Part shown: positions 42,593-52,207 of the stretch, in pieces | Layout: each line of letters starts with the position of its first letter | How positions within the stretch are numbered: the stretch's first letter is position 1 | Source: Mycobacterium sp. UM_WGJ | GTDB lineage: Bacteria > Actinomycetota > Actinomycetes > Mycobacteriales > Mycobacteriaceae | Assembly: GCF_000455125.1 (NCBI RefSeq) | Contig: NZ_AUWR01000014.1 | Span: forward strand, 50,135 to 114,134 | Direction: 5' to 3' | DNA length: 64,000 nucleotides | The notes under the pieces: model-generated | Databases searched by the model: none | Told to the model about the DNA's origin: nothing | What the model saw: only the letters and a program-made list of their open reading frames with translations | Position numbers and translations under genes: made by a program

Positions 42593-44563
42593 GTGAATAC
42601 TGTAGCGATGCCAGACGACTATCAGGTTGGGCGCGGAATCGCCGACATCACCGGCGAGCCGGCCGAGTGCGGGATGCTCGGCTACGGCGTGGCCAAACAG
42701 CAGACCGATGGACTGCACAACCGGCTGCGCGCACGGGCATTCGTCATCGCCGATCCGGCCGCCGGAACCCGGCTGCTGCTGGTGGTCTGCGAGATACCGC
42801 TGCTGCTGGAAAGCGTGCACCATGAGGTGCTCGGACGCCTGGCCGCTACCTACGGCGAGCTGTACACGTTCCACAACGTGATGTTGACGGCGACGCACAC
42901 CCATTGCGGCCCCGGTGGCTACTCCGACCACCGGCTCTACAACTCCAACACCAACGGGTTCCGGCACCAGACGTTCAACGCGATCGTCGACGGGATCTGC
43001 GAAGCCGTCGATAGAGCGCATGCCGACCTGGCTCCCGCCAGCCTGAGCCTTGCCGTGGGCCGGTTGCACGACGCCAGCAGCAACCGTTCCCCGTCGTCGT
43101 TCGCCCGCAACCCCGAAGCCGAGCGCGCCCACTTCCCCGACAAGATCGACCCGCAGACCACCTTGCTGCGCATCGAACGCGACGGCCGGCTGGTCGGCGC
43201 GGTGAACTGGTTCGCCACCCACGGCACGTCCATGACCAACCGCAACACGTTGATCAGCGGGGATAACAAGGGTTACGCCGCCTATCAGTGCGAGCGCCTG
43301 GACCACGGTGTCGACTACCTGGCCGCCACGCCACCGGACTTCATCGCGGCCTTCGCCCAGACCAACTCCGGGGACATGTCACCCAATATCGGGCAGCGGC
43401 CCGGCAGCGGACCCACCGACGACGAATTCGAGAACACCCGGATCATCGGATCCCGCCAAGCCGTTGCGGCCACCGAACTGACCCTGGGACACGGCACCGA
43501 GGTCACCGGGGGTCTCGACGCCCGCGCCACCTACGTCGACCTGACCGATTTCGAGGTGCGGCCCGAGTTCACCGGCGACGGCCGGGCCCATCGCACCGGC
43601 CCCGCAATCGCGGGTGCCTCCTGCCTGGCCGGCACCGACGAAGGTTTCGGTCCGGCATACCCGGTGTTCAAGCAGGGCCGCAACCGGTTATTCGACAGTT
43701 TGATCGCCAATACGGTGTACCGGCTCTCCCCGCGCCTGCGTGACGCGCAGGCGCCCAAGGGAACGGTGGGTCCCGGCATCCGGCTGAACAAGGCGCTGTC
43801 GATGCTGATGCCCGAGGGCGGCCCGGTGCAGCTGCTGCGCATCGGGCAGCTGTACCTGATCGGCATTCCGGCCGAAGTGACCATCGTGGCGGGCCTGCGG
43901 TTGCGCCGCACGGTGGCGCAGATCGTCGGGGCCGAACTGCGCGATGTGCTGGTGGCCGGCTACAGCAACGGCTACCTGCACTACGTGACGACGCCGGAGG
44001 AATACGACGAACAGCGCTACGAGGGTGGCAGCACCCTGTTCGGCCGCTGGGAGCTGCCGGCACTGCAGCAGGTGGTGGCTGAGCTGGCCTCCGCGATGCG
44101 CGATCGACGGCCGGCGCCCCCGGGCACGCGTCCCGCTGAGCCGTCCCGTCGGCGACGCTCGCGGCGCCGGGCGAAGCCGGATGCGCCGGTCGGCGGCCAG
44201 CAGTTCGGCGATGTCTTACAAGCCCCCCTGCCGGCGTACCAGCCGGGCGCCACGGTGTCGGCGGTGTTCGCCGGCGCGTACCCGAACAATGACCTGCACC
44301 GCGGCGGCACCTATGTGCGGGTGGAGCACCAAACCGGTGGCCAGTGGCGCACCGTGGCCGACGACAGCGACTGGTCGACGATGTTCCGCTGGCGACGCGC
44401 CGGCCGGCGCGGATCGACCATCACCGTGACCTGGGCGATTCCGGAAAACACCGCTGCCGGGCGATACCGGCTTCGCTATGACGGCGATGCCCGCGACCGC
44501 GACGGCCGGATCAGCGCGTTCACCGGAGCGACCGAGCCGTTCGATATCTCACCAAAGCGTTAA
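42593..44563 (+). CDS. Neutral ceramidase
   Basis: 656 aa. The neutral/alkaline ceramidase N-terminal domain has VGRGIADITGEPAECGMLGY, metal-binding TATHTHCGPGGYS and nucleophile Ser near residue 222 in ISGDNKGYAAYQ. An Ig-like C-terminal domain starts after an Arg-rich linker (PSRRRRSRRRAK). It hydrolyses ceramide to sphingoid base and fatty acid. No signal peptide is evident, with either GTG 42593 or ATG 42608. From memory, M. tuberculosis Rv0669c is of this family. Divergent from the acyltransferase. Confidence 0.9.
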   Translation: MNTVAMPDDYQVGRGIADITGEPAECGMLGYGVAKQQTDGLHNRLRARAFVIADPAAGTRLLLVVCEIPLLLESVHHEVLGRLAATYGELYTFHNVMLTATHTHCGPGGYSDHRLYNSNTNGFRHQTFNAIVDGICEAVDRAHADLAPASLSLAVGRLHDASSNRSPSSFARNPEAERAHFPDKIDPQTTLLRIERDGRLVGAVNWFATHGTSMTNRNTLISGDNKGYAAYQCERLDHGVDYLAATPPDFIAAFAQTNSGDMSPNIGQRPGSGPTDDEFENTRIIGSRQAVAATELTLGHGTEVTGGLDARATYVDLTDFEVRPEFTGDGRAHRTGPAIAGASCLAGTDEGFGPAYPVFKQGRNRLFDSLIANTVYRLSPRLRDAQAPKGTVGPGIRLNKALSMLMPEGGPVQLLRIGQLYLIGIPAEVTIVAGLRLRRTVAQIVGAELRDVLVAGYSNGYLHYVTTPEEYDEQRYEGGSTLFGRWELPALQQVVAELASAMRDRRPAPPGTRPAEPSRRRRSRRRAKPDAPVGGQQFGDVLQAPLPAYQPGATVSAVFAGAYPNNDLHRGGTYVRVEHQTGGQWRTVADDSDWSTMFRWRRAGRRGSTITVTWAIPENTAAGRYRLRYDGDARDRDGRISAFTGATEPFDISPKR

Positions 44564-44662
44564 TCGGACGCCCAAGAGGCCTTAACTTCGCCGCATAACG
44601 TCGGGAAACATCGAGGTTGGCACAGCTGCCGACAGCGATCGACATGGAAGGCGGGGGCTGGC

Positions 44663-45109
44663 ATGGCAATCGAGATCACCACACGAGGCACTGCTCGGAT
44701 CAACCCGGTCATCGAGTGCGGCGGGGCGCAGATTCGGGCGCACTACCGTCACCTCGCGACGGTGGTCGCCATCCGGGGCCGGATCGATGCCACCAACGTG
44801 GACCAGCTCAGCGAACATGCCCGGCGCTTCGTCCTTGCCAAGGAACCGCTGCTGCTCGACCTGAGCGGGGTCACGTCGTTCGCCGCCGCCGGAATCTGGT
44901 TGCTGTGCGTCCTCGACGGTGACTGCCGTGCCGCAGGCGTGGAGTGGACCCTTATCGAGAGCTCGTCGGTGCACGAACTTCTCGGCGACTTCGACGAGGA
45001 CGCTATGTTCCCCACGTCGCGCTCGGTGGACCAGGCCCTGCACGCTCTCGCCGACGGCAACGACCAGCGCCGCCAGATGCTGCTGCCGTTGTTCAAGAAG
45101 TCGGCCTGA
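44663..45109 (+). CDS. STAS-domain anti-anti-sigma-factor-like protein
   Basis: 148 aa. STAS fold: HLATVVAIRGRIDATNVDQL, then PLLLDLSGVTSFAAAGIWLL; the Ser of DLSGVTSFA is where anti-sigma antagonists are phosphorylated. It is expected to bind an anti-sigma kinase, but none is in the window. From memory, similar to Rv1904. AAGGCGGGGG precedes ATG 44663. The next gene (PAP2) follows closely. Confidence 0.8.
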   Translation: MAIEITTRGTARINPVIECGGAQIRAHYRHLATVVAIRGRIDATNVDQLSEHARRFVLAKEPLLLDLSGVTSFAAAGIWLLCVLDGDCRAAGVEWTLIESSSVHELLGDFDEDAMFPTSRSVDQALHALADGNDQRRQMLLPLFKKSA

Positions 45110-45158
45110 GATAGGTCGAGGCCTCGCCACCTTCCTGCGCTGGTGGCCGCTGGTCGGT

Positions 45159-45677
45159 GTGCTGGCGACATTGGTTCTTGGTTGGGCGGTGGGCCGCGGC
45201 TCGACACCGATCGACAACTGGTTCGGTGACGCCGCCCGCACCCTGATCGGCGCGCAACCCCGGTGGCTGTTGATCTTCACCAGCGGCTGGCTGGTGCTGG
45301 CGGTCACCGTGGCCTGCCTGCTGGTGGCCGTATCTCGCAGGCAGTGGGCGCTGGCAGCCGCGGTGCTGGCCTGCCCGTTCGCCGTCACCGCCATCACCAT
45401 GGCGCTCAAGCACCTCTTCGACCGGCGTAACGGGCCCTACCTGGAGTACCCCAGCGGCCATACCGCGCTGCTGGTCGCGGTGCTGGGAATGATGGTCGTG
45501 GTAGCCGGTTCGAAACTGGCTCGGGGCTGGGCCCTGACCGCAGCCACGCTGGTAAGCCTGCTGGGCATGCTCGGGTTGGTGGCCTGCGGCTACCACTACG
45601 CCACCGACACCGTCGGTGCGGCGATGCTCGCCACCGCGCTGGTGTGTGGAACGGCTCGGTTAACGTCTGCGCTGTGA
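45159..45677 (+). CDS. PAP2-family phosphatase, membrane
   Basis: At least 172 aa. The PAP2 triad is present: KHLFDRRNGP, YPSGHTALLVAVLG and GYHYATDTVGAAML. About five helices. Such enzymes dephosphorylate lipid phosphates such as undecaprenyl pyrophosphate. The start is uncertain: protein-like sequence (FLRWWPLVG) continues upstream of GTG 45159 to about 45114, but no ATG, GTG or TTG is in frame there. The stop overlaps yaaA by GTGA. Confidence 0.75.
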   Translation: MLATLVLGWAVGRGSTPIDNWFGDAARTLIGAQPRWLLIFTSGWLVLAVTVACLLVAVSRRQWALAAAVLACPFAVTAITMALKHLFDRRNGPYLEYPSGHTALLVAVLGMMVVVAGSKLARGWALTAATLVSLLGMLGLVACGYHYATDTVGAAMLATALVCGTARLTSAL

Positions 45678-46420
45678 TCGTGCTGCTGCCCCCGTCGGAG
45701 ACCAAACGCGCCGGCGGCGACGGACCACCACTGCGCCTGGATGCATTGTCGTGCCCACAACTGACCGGTCTGAGGACGGAGCTGGTCGACGATCTGGTGG
45801 CTTTGGCGGCTGATCGGGAGGCCAGCCGCGGCGCACTGGGGCTGTCGGCGTCGCAGGATGCTGAGATCGAGCGCAACGCCGCACTGCGTACCGCTCCCAC
45901 CGCGCCGGCGATCAACCGCTACACCGGTGTGTTGTACGAGGCGCTGGACGTCGACTCGCTGCGCGGTGCCGCGGCCGCCCGGGCCGGCGCCCGCCTCGCC
46001 GTCGGCTCCGCCTTGTTCGGGCTGCTGCGGGCAACGGATCCGGTGCCGGCATACCGCCTCTCGGCCTCCTCCAAGCTGCCGGGACAACCGGGATTGGCAA
46101 AACGCTGGCGGCCGGTGCTGGAACCGGTGCTGGCCGAGATCGCCGCAGCCGAGCTGGTCGTCGACCTGAGATCCGGCTCCTATGCGGCGCTGGCCGCCGT
46201 TCCGGGATCGGTTCGCGTCGATGTGGTCGCCGAGCACCCCGATGGCCGGCGAGTCTCGGTGAGCCACTTCAACAAAGCGCACAAAGGGCAGCTGGCGCGG
46301 GCCCTGGCCACCACCAGGGCCGAACCTGACGATGCCGCCGCGGTGGCCGCCGTCGCTCGGCGGGCCGGTATGCGGCTGGAACGCGACGGCAGCCGGCTGA
46401 CGATCGTGGTTGCCGCCTGA
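45674..46420 (+). CDS. yaaA: YaaA-family peroxide stress protein (DUF328)
   Basis: 248 aa from GTG 45674, overlapping the PAP2 stop by 4 bases. Family features: LLPPSETKRAGGDGPP at the N-terminus, RYTGVLYEALD, YRLSASSKLPG and VSHFNKAHKGQLAR. E. coli YaaA lowers free iron under peroxide stress and binds DNA. Function in this organism is inferred from the family only. Confidence 0.88.
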   Translation: MIVLLPPSETKRAGGDGPPLRLDALSCPQLTGLRTELVDDLVALAADREASRGALGLSASQDAEIERNAALRTAPTAPAINRYTGVLYEALDVDSLRGAAAARAGARLAVGSALFGLLRATDPVPAYRLSASSKLPGQPGLAKRWRPVLEPVLAEIAAAELVVDLRSGSYAALAAVPGSVRVDVVAEHPDGRRVSVSHFNKAHKGQLARALATTRAEPDDAAAVAAVARRAGMRLERDGSRLTIVVAA

Positions 46421-46437
46421 CAGGCGACAATGGGCAG

Positions 46438-47097
46438 ATGCCGAGTCTGCGGATCGTATTTGTTGTTGCGCTGCTGCTCGCCGGAACGTCCGGTACCGCG
46501 GCCGCCGCGCCGGGATCGGATGTGCCGGCGCTGTCGGAGCCGGCGCGCGCGGCCGGGTTCGTCGACGTGCGCAGCGCGGTGCCGGACGCGATCATCGACC
46601 TGCGATATGCCACCCCGAACAACTTCGTGGGCGAACAGCTCTACCCATCGAACGCTCGGTGCCTCGTGCACGAGTCGCTGGCACCGGGTTTGGCGACCGC
46701 GGCCGCCACACTGCGCGGCCGAGGCCGGACTCTGGTGTTCTGGGACTGCTACCGGCCACACAACGTGCAGGTGCGGATGTTCCAGGTGGTGCCGAACCCG
46801 AACTGGGTGGCCCGGCCGGGTTCGCTGGCCCGCAGCCACGAGACCGGGCGGTCGGTCGACGTCACGACCGCCGACGCGAATGGGCGACTATCGGAGATGG
46901 GCACCGGATTCGATGACTTCTCGCCGACCGCAACGGCATTCGCCGACGGAATCAGCGCCCGTGCCGCAGCCGAGCGTGCCGCCCTGCGCGACGCGATGAG
47001 CGCCGGTGGCCTGGCCTACTACGCCGGGGAATGGTGGCATTTCAACGGCCCCGGCGCCGACGTGGGACGCCCGATCCTCGACGTGCCGGTCAATTAG
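46438..47097 (+). CDS. Exported D-Ala-D-Ala dipeptidase (VanX-like, M15)
   Basis: 219 aa. Signal peptide [19 protein letters not shown] with TAAAAPG cleavage site. M15D zinc site: [14 protein letters not shown] (His, Asp) and [10 protein letters not shown] (Glu, His); [11 protein letters not shown] carries the family Arg. It should cleave D-Ala-D-Ala dipeptide in the envelope, for peptidoglycan recycling rather than vancomycin resistance, since no vanH/vanA are nearby. Overlaps the next minus-strand gene tail to tail by 8 bases. Confidence 0.88.
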   Translation: MPSLRIVFVVALLLAGTSGTAAAAPGSDVPALSEPARAAGFVDVRSAVPDAIIDLRYATPNNFVGEQLYPSNARCLVHESLAPGLATAAATLRGRGRTLVFWDCYRPHNVQVRMFQVVPNPNWVARPGSLARSHETGRSVDVTTADANGRLSEMGTGFDDFSPTATAFADGISARAAAERAALRDAMSAGGLAYYAGEWWHFNGPGADVGRPILDVPVN

Positions 47098-47404
47098 CCG
47101 GCGGTGCTGCCAGGTGCCGTTCGACCGATTCGACCTTGGTGTGCATGGCGTCGGTCGCGCCGTCTCGCCAGTCAGCTTTGATCACCGTGCTGACCCGGGG
47201 TGAGCGGGCCGCCACCGCTTCCACCGCCCGTTGCACCACGGCCATCGCTTCGGCCCAGCTGTCGCTCTCGATCACGGTGAACATGGAATCGGTGCGATTG
47301 GGCAGACCCGACTCCCGGACGACCCGGACCGCCTCGGCGACGATCTCGCCAACCCCCTCCCCCACGCCGAGCGGCGTAACCGAGAACGCAACCAAGACCG
47401 ACAC
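47090..47404 (-). CDS. MTH1187/YkoF-like thiamine-binding family protein
   Basis: 104 aa from GTG 47404 with GGGAGGGG about 8 bases upstream; GTG 47413 is too close to that site. Small ferredoxin-like fold of the UPF0045/MTH1187 family: [19 protein letters not shown] and the closing [17 protein letters not shown]. Related proteins bind thiamine. From memory the counterpart of Rv1898, and next to dtd in M. tuberculosis too. Confidence 0.82.
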   Translation of the reverse strand: MSVLVAFSVTPLGVGEGVGEIVAEAVRVVRESGLPNRTDSMFTVIESDSWAEAMAVVQRAVEAVAARSPRVSTVIKADWRDGATDAMHTKVESVERHLAAPPAN

Positions 47405-47457
47405 GCGACTCACCCCTCCCGGAAGGCACCACGGCAAGCCTACTTAGCATCGAGTCC

Positions 47458-47889
47458 GTGCGAGTCCTGGTCCAGCGTGTCTCATCGGCCTGCGTCAAAG
47501 TGGACGGTCAGACCGTCGGCGCGATCGAGCCGGACGGCCAGGGCCTGCTCGCCCTGGTCGGCGTGACCCACGCCGACGATTCCGCCAAGGCCCAGCGGCT
47601 GGCCGAAAAGCTGTGGCAGTTGCGGATTCTCGACAACCAGAAGTCGGCTGCGGATGTGGGTGCGCCGATTCTGGTGGTCAGCCAGTTCACGCTCTATGCC
47701 GACACCGCCAAGGGGCGGCGGCCATCGTGGAATGCTGCAGCACCGGGTCCGGTCGCCGAACCCCTGGTCGCCGAGTTCGCCGAGGCGCTGCGAGGGTTGG
47801 GCGCCCAGGTGGCGACCGGACAGTTCGGGGCGCATATGCAGGTGGAACTGGTCAATGACGGCCCGGTGACGGTGCTGCTCGAGCTTTGA
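47458..47889 (+). CDS. dtd: D-aminoacyl-tRNA deacylase
   Basis: 143 aa, exactly the usual Dtd length. Starts GTG 47458 with [18 protein letters not shown]; the [17 protein letters not shown] loop and the cross-subunit Gly-cisPro of [11 protein letters not shown] are intact. It frees tRNA from mischarged D-amino acids or glycine. Divergent from the thiamine-binding family gene with 53 bases between starts. Confidence 0.95.
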   Translation: MRVLVQRVSSACVKVDGQTVGAIEPDGQGLLALVGVTHADDSAKAQRLAEKLWQLRILDNQKSAADVGAPILVVSQFTLYADTAKGRRPSWNAAAPGPVAEPLVAEFAEALRGLGAQVATGQFGAHMQVELVNDGPVTVLLEL

Positions 47890-47935
47890 GGCGAAACCCC
47901 GCCTATGCCAGGATCGTGGACGCTAACGTGGCCGG

Positions 47936-48361
47936 ATGAATACAGCTGCCAAGGTCCGCTGCGGGGTGTACGCCGCGATCGCCGTCGCTGCGCTCATCGC
48001 CACCTGGAGTCAGAATCTGGCCTACGACGGATCAGCCTTTCTTTCCCGGTTCCTGCCGGACACCGCGGTGACACCCGCGTCGCGCTCGATCACCGCAGAC
48101 ATCCTGATGCTGTTCCTGTCGGCGGCGGTCTTGATGATCACCGAAGCCCGCAAGCACAACGTGCGGTTCGTCTGGGCCTATATCTTCGGCGGATTCCTCA
48201 CGGCGATCAGTTTCACGTTTCCGTTGTTCCTGATCGCCCGCGAACGACGACTGGCCGCCGAGGGATCGGAGGCACCGCGGCTGGGTGGCCTCGATGTGGC
48301 ACTGCTGGCCGTGGTCGCACTGGTGCTGGCGGGCTTCACCCTGTGGGTCGATACCCGGTAG
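47936..48361 (+). CDS. DUF2834 membrane protein
   Basis: 141 aa with four hydrophobic segments. LYAIIAV-like first helix (actual: GVYAAIAVAALIATW), then DILMLFLSAAVLMITEARKH and FGGFLTAISFTFPLFLIARE fit the DUF2834 family of unknown function. It lies 46 bases after dtd; co-transcription possible. Confidence 0.75.
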   Translation: MNTAAKVRCGVYAAIAVAALIATWSQNLAYDGSAFLSRFLPDTAVTPASRSITADILMLFLSAAVLMITEARKHNVRFVWAYIFGGFLTAISFTFPLFLIARERRLAAEGSEAPRLGGLDVALLAVVALVLAGFTLWVDTR

Positions 48362-48416
48362 CCCCGCCCCGGCCCAATCGTTCCGGTCGGCACCGTCCAG
48401 GGCGTTTCACCGGTGA

Positions 48417-49874
48417 CTACTCGGGTATCGGGGGTGACCCGCCGGCCGCTACCGGCGACAGGTAGACGCCGACCAGGCTGCGATGCCACCAAGCCCCCTC
48501 GCGTCGCCGCTCGGCCCGGGTGGTGAAGCGGTACTCGTAGAGCAGGATCCGCACAAAGCGCGGCGGGGTGTCCGGAAACGGGTTGTAGCGCAACAGACGT
48601 AGCGTGTCCCGGTCGTTGCGCAGTAGCCGCTGCAGCAGCGCGTCACGCCACGGCAGCCCGTACCGCGGCGAGAGCGCGGCGAACCACATCAGCCAGTCCA
48701 GCCGCAGATGATATGGCGCCCATTGACTTGGAAGTCGGCCCACCGCGCCGGGTTTACCTTTGAACTGGTATTCGCGCCAGGGCGTTCGCTCGGTGAGCTC
48801 CGCCGCCGCAGTACCTTCGATCACCAGCTCCCGACGGGAACGCCCAACAGTCCCGAACGCCCCGTAGCTGTTCACCAGGTGAAGCGGATTGAAGCTGGCA
48901 TTCATGCGCTGATTACGTGACGCCAAGTTGCGCACCGGCCAGTAGCTCAGTGCCACGACCGCCGCCGCGTACCCCATCACCAGCACGGCGAACCACATCG
49001 GCGCCTGCGGCATGTCCGGCGGTTGCAGGCCCGAAATCGTTCCGGTCAGCCAGGATTGGTCGAGTGCGCCGGCAGCCAACACAATGGTGATCCAGTTCAG
49101 CCAGGCGAAATTGCCGGAGGCGACCAGCCACAACTGGGTGATGATGATGATCCCGGCGGCCACACCGGCGACGGGCTGCGGGGCGAACAACCCGAACGGG
49201 ACCACCAGTTGGGCGACATGGTTTCCCGCTGCCTCTATTCGGTGCAACGGTCTGGGCAGGTGGTGGAAGAACCAGCTCAGCGGCCCCGGCATCGGCTGGG
49301 TCTCGTGGTGGTAGTACAGGCAGGTCAGGTCACGCCAGCAAGAGTCGCCGCGCAACTTGATCAGCCCGGCGCCGAACTCGATGCGGAACAGCAGCCAACG
49401 AGCAAGCCACATGACCAGCACCGGCGGCGCGACGCGGTCGTTGCCCAAGAAGACGGCCAGCAGCCCGGCTTCCAACAGAATCGATTCCCAGCCGAACGCA
49501 TACCAGGTCTGGCCGACGTTGACGGTCGACAGATACAACGCCCACAGCAGCAGCCAGATCGCCATCACCGCCCATAACGGCACCAACTCACCGGCGCCCA
49601 CCACCAGCGCCGCGGCCAGACCCGCACCCAGCCAGCACACGAACGCGAAGAAGCGATCCGAATAGTGCAGATGAAAGATGCTGGGCGTCAGCCGAAACGG
49701 GCGGCGCCGCACGTACTGCGGCACCGGCGTCATGCCGTGTTCGCCGATCAGGGCGCGGAACTGCCGGGCGGCCGCGACAAAGGCGATCAGGTAGACGGCC
49801 GCGATCCCGCGTTCGAGGACCAGCCGCCCCAGCCAATATCCGGAACCGCTCAGCCACGCCCACTGTGTGTTCAC
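48417..49874 (-). CDS. Lipase maturation factor family membrane protein
   Basis: 485 aa, GTG 49874 with GAGGAG upstream. Multi-pass LMF1-like protein (DUF1222): LVLERGIAAVYLIAFVAA, LLFRIEFGAGLIKLRGD, CWRDLTCLYYHHETQPMP and RLDWLMWFAALSP are the conserved blocks. In animals LMF1 helps fold lipases in the ER; the role in bacteria is unknown. Single gene, followed by convergent DUF2834. Confidence 0.9.
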   Translation of the reverse strand: MNTQWAWLSGSGYWLGRLVLERGIAAVYLIAFVAAARQFRALIGEHGMTPVPQYVRRRPFRLTPSIFHLHYSDRFFAFVCWLGAGLAAALVVGAGELVPLWAVMAIWLLLWALYLSTVNVGQTWYAFGWESILLEAGLLAVFLGNDRVAPPVLVMWLARWLLFRIEFGAGLIKLRGDSCWRDLTCLYYHHETQPMPGPLSWFFHHLPRPLHRIEAAGNHVAQLVVPFGLFAPQPVAGVAAGIIIITQLWLVASGNFAWLNWITIVLAAGALDQSWLTGTISGLQPPDMPQAPMWFAVLVMGYAAAVVALSYWPVRNLASRNQRMNASFNPLHLVNSYGAFGTVGRSRRELVIEGTAAAELTERTPWREYQFKGKPGAVGRLPSQWAPYHLRLDWLMWFAALSPRYGLPWRDALLQRLLRNDRDTLRLLRYNPFPDTPPRFVRILLYEYRFTTRAERRREGAWWHRSLVGVYLSPVAAGGSPPIPE

Positions 49875-49922
49875 ACCTGCAACTCCTCGGTGTGATGTTC
49901 ATACCACCGGCGGGGGCAGGAG

Positions 49923-51197
49923 TCAGCCGGTTGACAGTGCTCGGTACAGCAGATGCATGGCCACCGTCGTCGAGCGTTCCCGGACATCGGCCCGCTCCCC
50001 CGGCAGTCGGATGGTCCGCGTGGTTTTCCGGCCATCACCAAGCGCCACACAGAAACACACCGTGCCCACCGGTTTGTCCGGAGTTCCGCCGCCAGGTCCG
50101 GCAATGCCGGTGATCGCCACGGCGGTGTCGGCGCCGAAGCGGCGCAGTGCACCCGCGGCCATCGCCTCGGCCACCGGCTCGGACACCGCGCCGTGCTCGG
50201 CGATCAATTCCGGATCGACACCGAGTAGTTCGATCTTCGCCTCGTTGGAGTAGGACACCACCCCGCCGGCCAGGTAGTTCGAGGCGCCGGGCGGGTCGGC
50301 CAACCGACCCGCCAGCAGGCCCGCGGTGCAGGATTCGGCGGTCGCGATCTGTCGGCCGGCCAACAGCGCCGCCACCAGATCATCGATCTGCGAACCGTCC
50401 TCGGAAAAGATCGCCCGGGAATGCCGTTCGCGAAGCAATGCCAGCAGTTCCTGGTAGGCGCCGGCGGCGTCCGGTTCGTAGCGGGTGACGATCTCCAGTT
50501 CGCCGCGGCGCAGGCAGGTGGTGATCTCCAGCCGGTGGAAATCGCCGATGACGTCTTGCGCATGCCGCAGCGTGTCGGCCAGGCCGGATTCAGGCAAGCC
50601 GTACATCCGGATCATCTGCTGCTCGTAGTGCGTCCGGCCTACCAAGGCCTCCTGCACCGCAGTGGTCTGCATTGCCTTGTGCCACATCGGTTGCAGCTCA
50701 CGAGGCGGCCCCGGCAGCACCACGACCGTCGGGTTGCCGGGCACCACGACGCCGGGCGCGGTGCCCACCGGGTCCAGGATCGTCGCTCCGGCCGGAACCA
50801 TCGCCTGTTTGCGGTTGGCCGCCCGGACCGTCGTGAAATCCGGTGCGCCCGGACCGGTGTAGCGGGCCATCATCGGTTTGATGATCTCGGCGATCCGGGC
50901 TTCCAGCGCGTCGTCGAGCACCACGTCACGGCCGCAGAACCTGGCGACGGTCTCGACGGTCAGGTCGTCAGCCGTCGGCCCCAGGCCGCCGCTGGTGATG
51001 ATCAAATCCACACCCTCGGCGGCCAGGAACCGCAGCTGACTCTCGATGTCCCTGGGCCGGTCGCCACAGATCGTGATGTGCGCCAATTCGACTCCCAGTT
51101 CGAGGAGCCGGTCAGCCAACCACGGTCCGTTCCGGTCGGTCACACGTCCGGTGAGTACCTCGGTACCGGTGACGACAATTCCTGCGCGTGCGCTCAC
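49923..51197 (-). CDS. cinA: CinA-like competence/damage-inducible protein
   Basis: 424 aa, full two-domain CinA. The N-terminal MoCF-like domain has [19 protein letters not shown] and [17 protein letters not shown]; the C-terminal amidase domain has [30 protein letters not shown] and [19 protein letters not shown]. Family members hydrolyse NMN and ADP-ribose. From memory, M. tuberculosis Rv1901 is the counterpart and affects NAD adducts of drugs. GTG start. Confidence 0.94.
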   Translation of the reverse strand: MSARAGIVVTGTEVLTGRVTDRNGPWLADRLLELGVELAHITICGDRPRDIESQLRFLAAEGVDLIITSGGLGPTADDLTVETVARFCGRDVVLDDALEARIAEIIKPMMARYTGPGAPDFTTVRAANRKQAMVPAGATILDPVGTAPGVVVPGNPTVVVLPGPPRELQPMWHKAMQTTAVQEALVGRTHYEQQMIRMYGLPESGLADTLRHAQDVIGDFHRLEITTCLRRGELEIVTRYEPDAAGAYQELLALLRERHSRAIFSEDGSQIDDLVAALLAGRQIATAESCTAGLLAGRLADPPGASNYLAGGVVSYSNEAKIELLGVDPELIAEHGAVSEPVAEAMAAGALRRFGADTAVAITGIAGPGGGTPDKPVGTVCFCVALGDGRKTTRTIRLPGERADVRERSTTVAMHLLYRALSTG

Positions 51198-51221
51198 CGG
51201 TCCGAGATTACGCAGTCAGTA

Positions 51222-51722
51222 TCAGGGCAAGCCCGGAATCAGCATGACCTCCATCGGCGTCACCGGAGCGACCGGAGCGGTCGGCAGATATCCGGTGGGA
51301 GCGAACGCCGTGGGTGCCGCGGCCACCGGGGCCGGACCACCGAAGTTCGGCAGCGGGAACGGCAGCACCGAGCTCAGGCTGGCCGGGAGGTTTCCCAATC
51401 CGGGCAGGCCGGTCGCCGCGGCCTGCTGCTGCGGCATCGCGCTCGGCGAGGGCGGCACGTTGAACGTCGCGGTGGCCAGCGGTGCCTGTCCGGGTGCCGC
51501 GGGCGGCCCGAAGGTGGTGCCGCTCAGCGCCGACGTGGTGGTCTGCAGTAACTGCTGCGGAATGCTCGTCGACGACGCGACCATCTGCTCGACCACGCCG
51601 GACAGCCCCGGGTTGATCGGCACGGTGTCGGCGTTCGCGGTGGCGCTGGACGCCAGCGCAGTGAGGAACAGACCGGCGGCGGCGCCGGCCGCGACGGTCA
51701 GGTACTTACGGATTCGTGACAT
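51222..51722 (-). CDS. Exported Pro/Ala-rich protein
   Basis: 166 aa. Signal peptide MSRIRKYLTVAAGAAAG, cleavage near ATANAD; GGGGAG precedes ATG 51722. The mature part is Pro/Ala/Thr-rich with low complexity (PPAAPGQAPLATATFNVPPS) and no Cys. Likely secreted or wall-associated; family known only in mycobacteria as far as I can tell. Only 24 bases from cinA, same strand, so it may be the promoter-proximal gene. Confidence 0.75.
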   Translation of the reverse strand: MSRIRKYLTVAAGAAAGLFLTALASSATANADTVPINPGLSGVVEQMVASSTSIPQQLLQTTTSALSGTTFGPPAAPGQAPLATATFNVPPSPSAMPQQQAAATGLPGLGNLPASLSSVLPFPLPNFGGPAPVAAAPTAFAPTGYLPTAPVAPVTPMEVMLIPGLP

Positions 51723-51853
51723 GGCTTCTCCCCAATCCCAACAACTACAAGGTCGGGACCGAAGTTAGCCGTGTGAAAACTGATGCCTGTGTGACACGAG
51801 GGGCGTTTATGCAACCGTTGCGAACCGGAGCCGCGGCAGTTACCGAGCCGGTT

Positions 51854-52090
51854 TCAGCGAGCCAACCAACTCTGAATCTTCGCGAGCTCGGTGGTGTAGG
51901 CCAGCAGCACGCCGTCCTCGTAATGGGCCCCGCCGTTGAGGATGGTGCTGTCGCGCCAGATCGCGTGAACTTGGTAGATCCCGCGGCTGTAGACGTCGAC
52001 ACGCTCACGCTGAGTGCGTTGCCACCCCTGCTGCTCTGCCTTTTCCGACAAAGGTTCCCTCGTGTCGGTCGCGGTTGTCTCACTGGTCAT
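51854..52090 (-). CDS. Conserved small hypothetical protein
   Basis: 78 aa from ATG 52090, with GAGGG about 8 bases upstream; a much longer open frame upstream is antisense to the HAD gene and is dismissed. Sequence has QGWQRTQRERVDVYSRGIYQ and AIWRDSTILNGGAHYED, which looks like real protein, with a KIQSWLAR end. No function recognised. Confidence 0.65.
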   Translation of the reverse strand: MTSETTATDTREPLSEKAEQQGWQRTQRERVDVYSRGIYQVHAIWRDSTILNGGAHYEDGVLLAYTTELAKIQSWLAR

Positions 52091-52207
52091 GAAGCCGACC
52101 CTCTTTTCGCATAGGCCAAACACGCTATCAGCTGCCCAGATACGTTCTCCTGTGGCGCGGCGCGCGGTCACCCCGGCCCGCCGGCGCCCGACGTAACATC
52201 GACGGCG

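Noticed and set aside
51811-51821. GCAAC-C-GTTGC palindrome before the Pro/Ala-rich exported protein
   Set aside because: Short, single and without a matching regulator motif; expected by chance in this composition.
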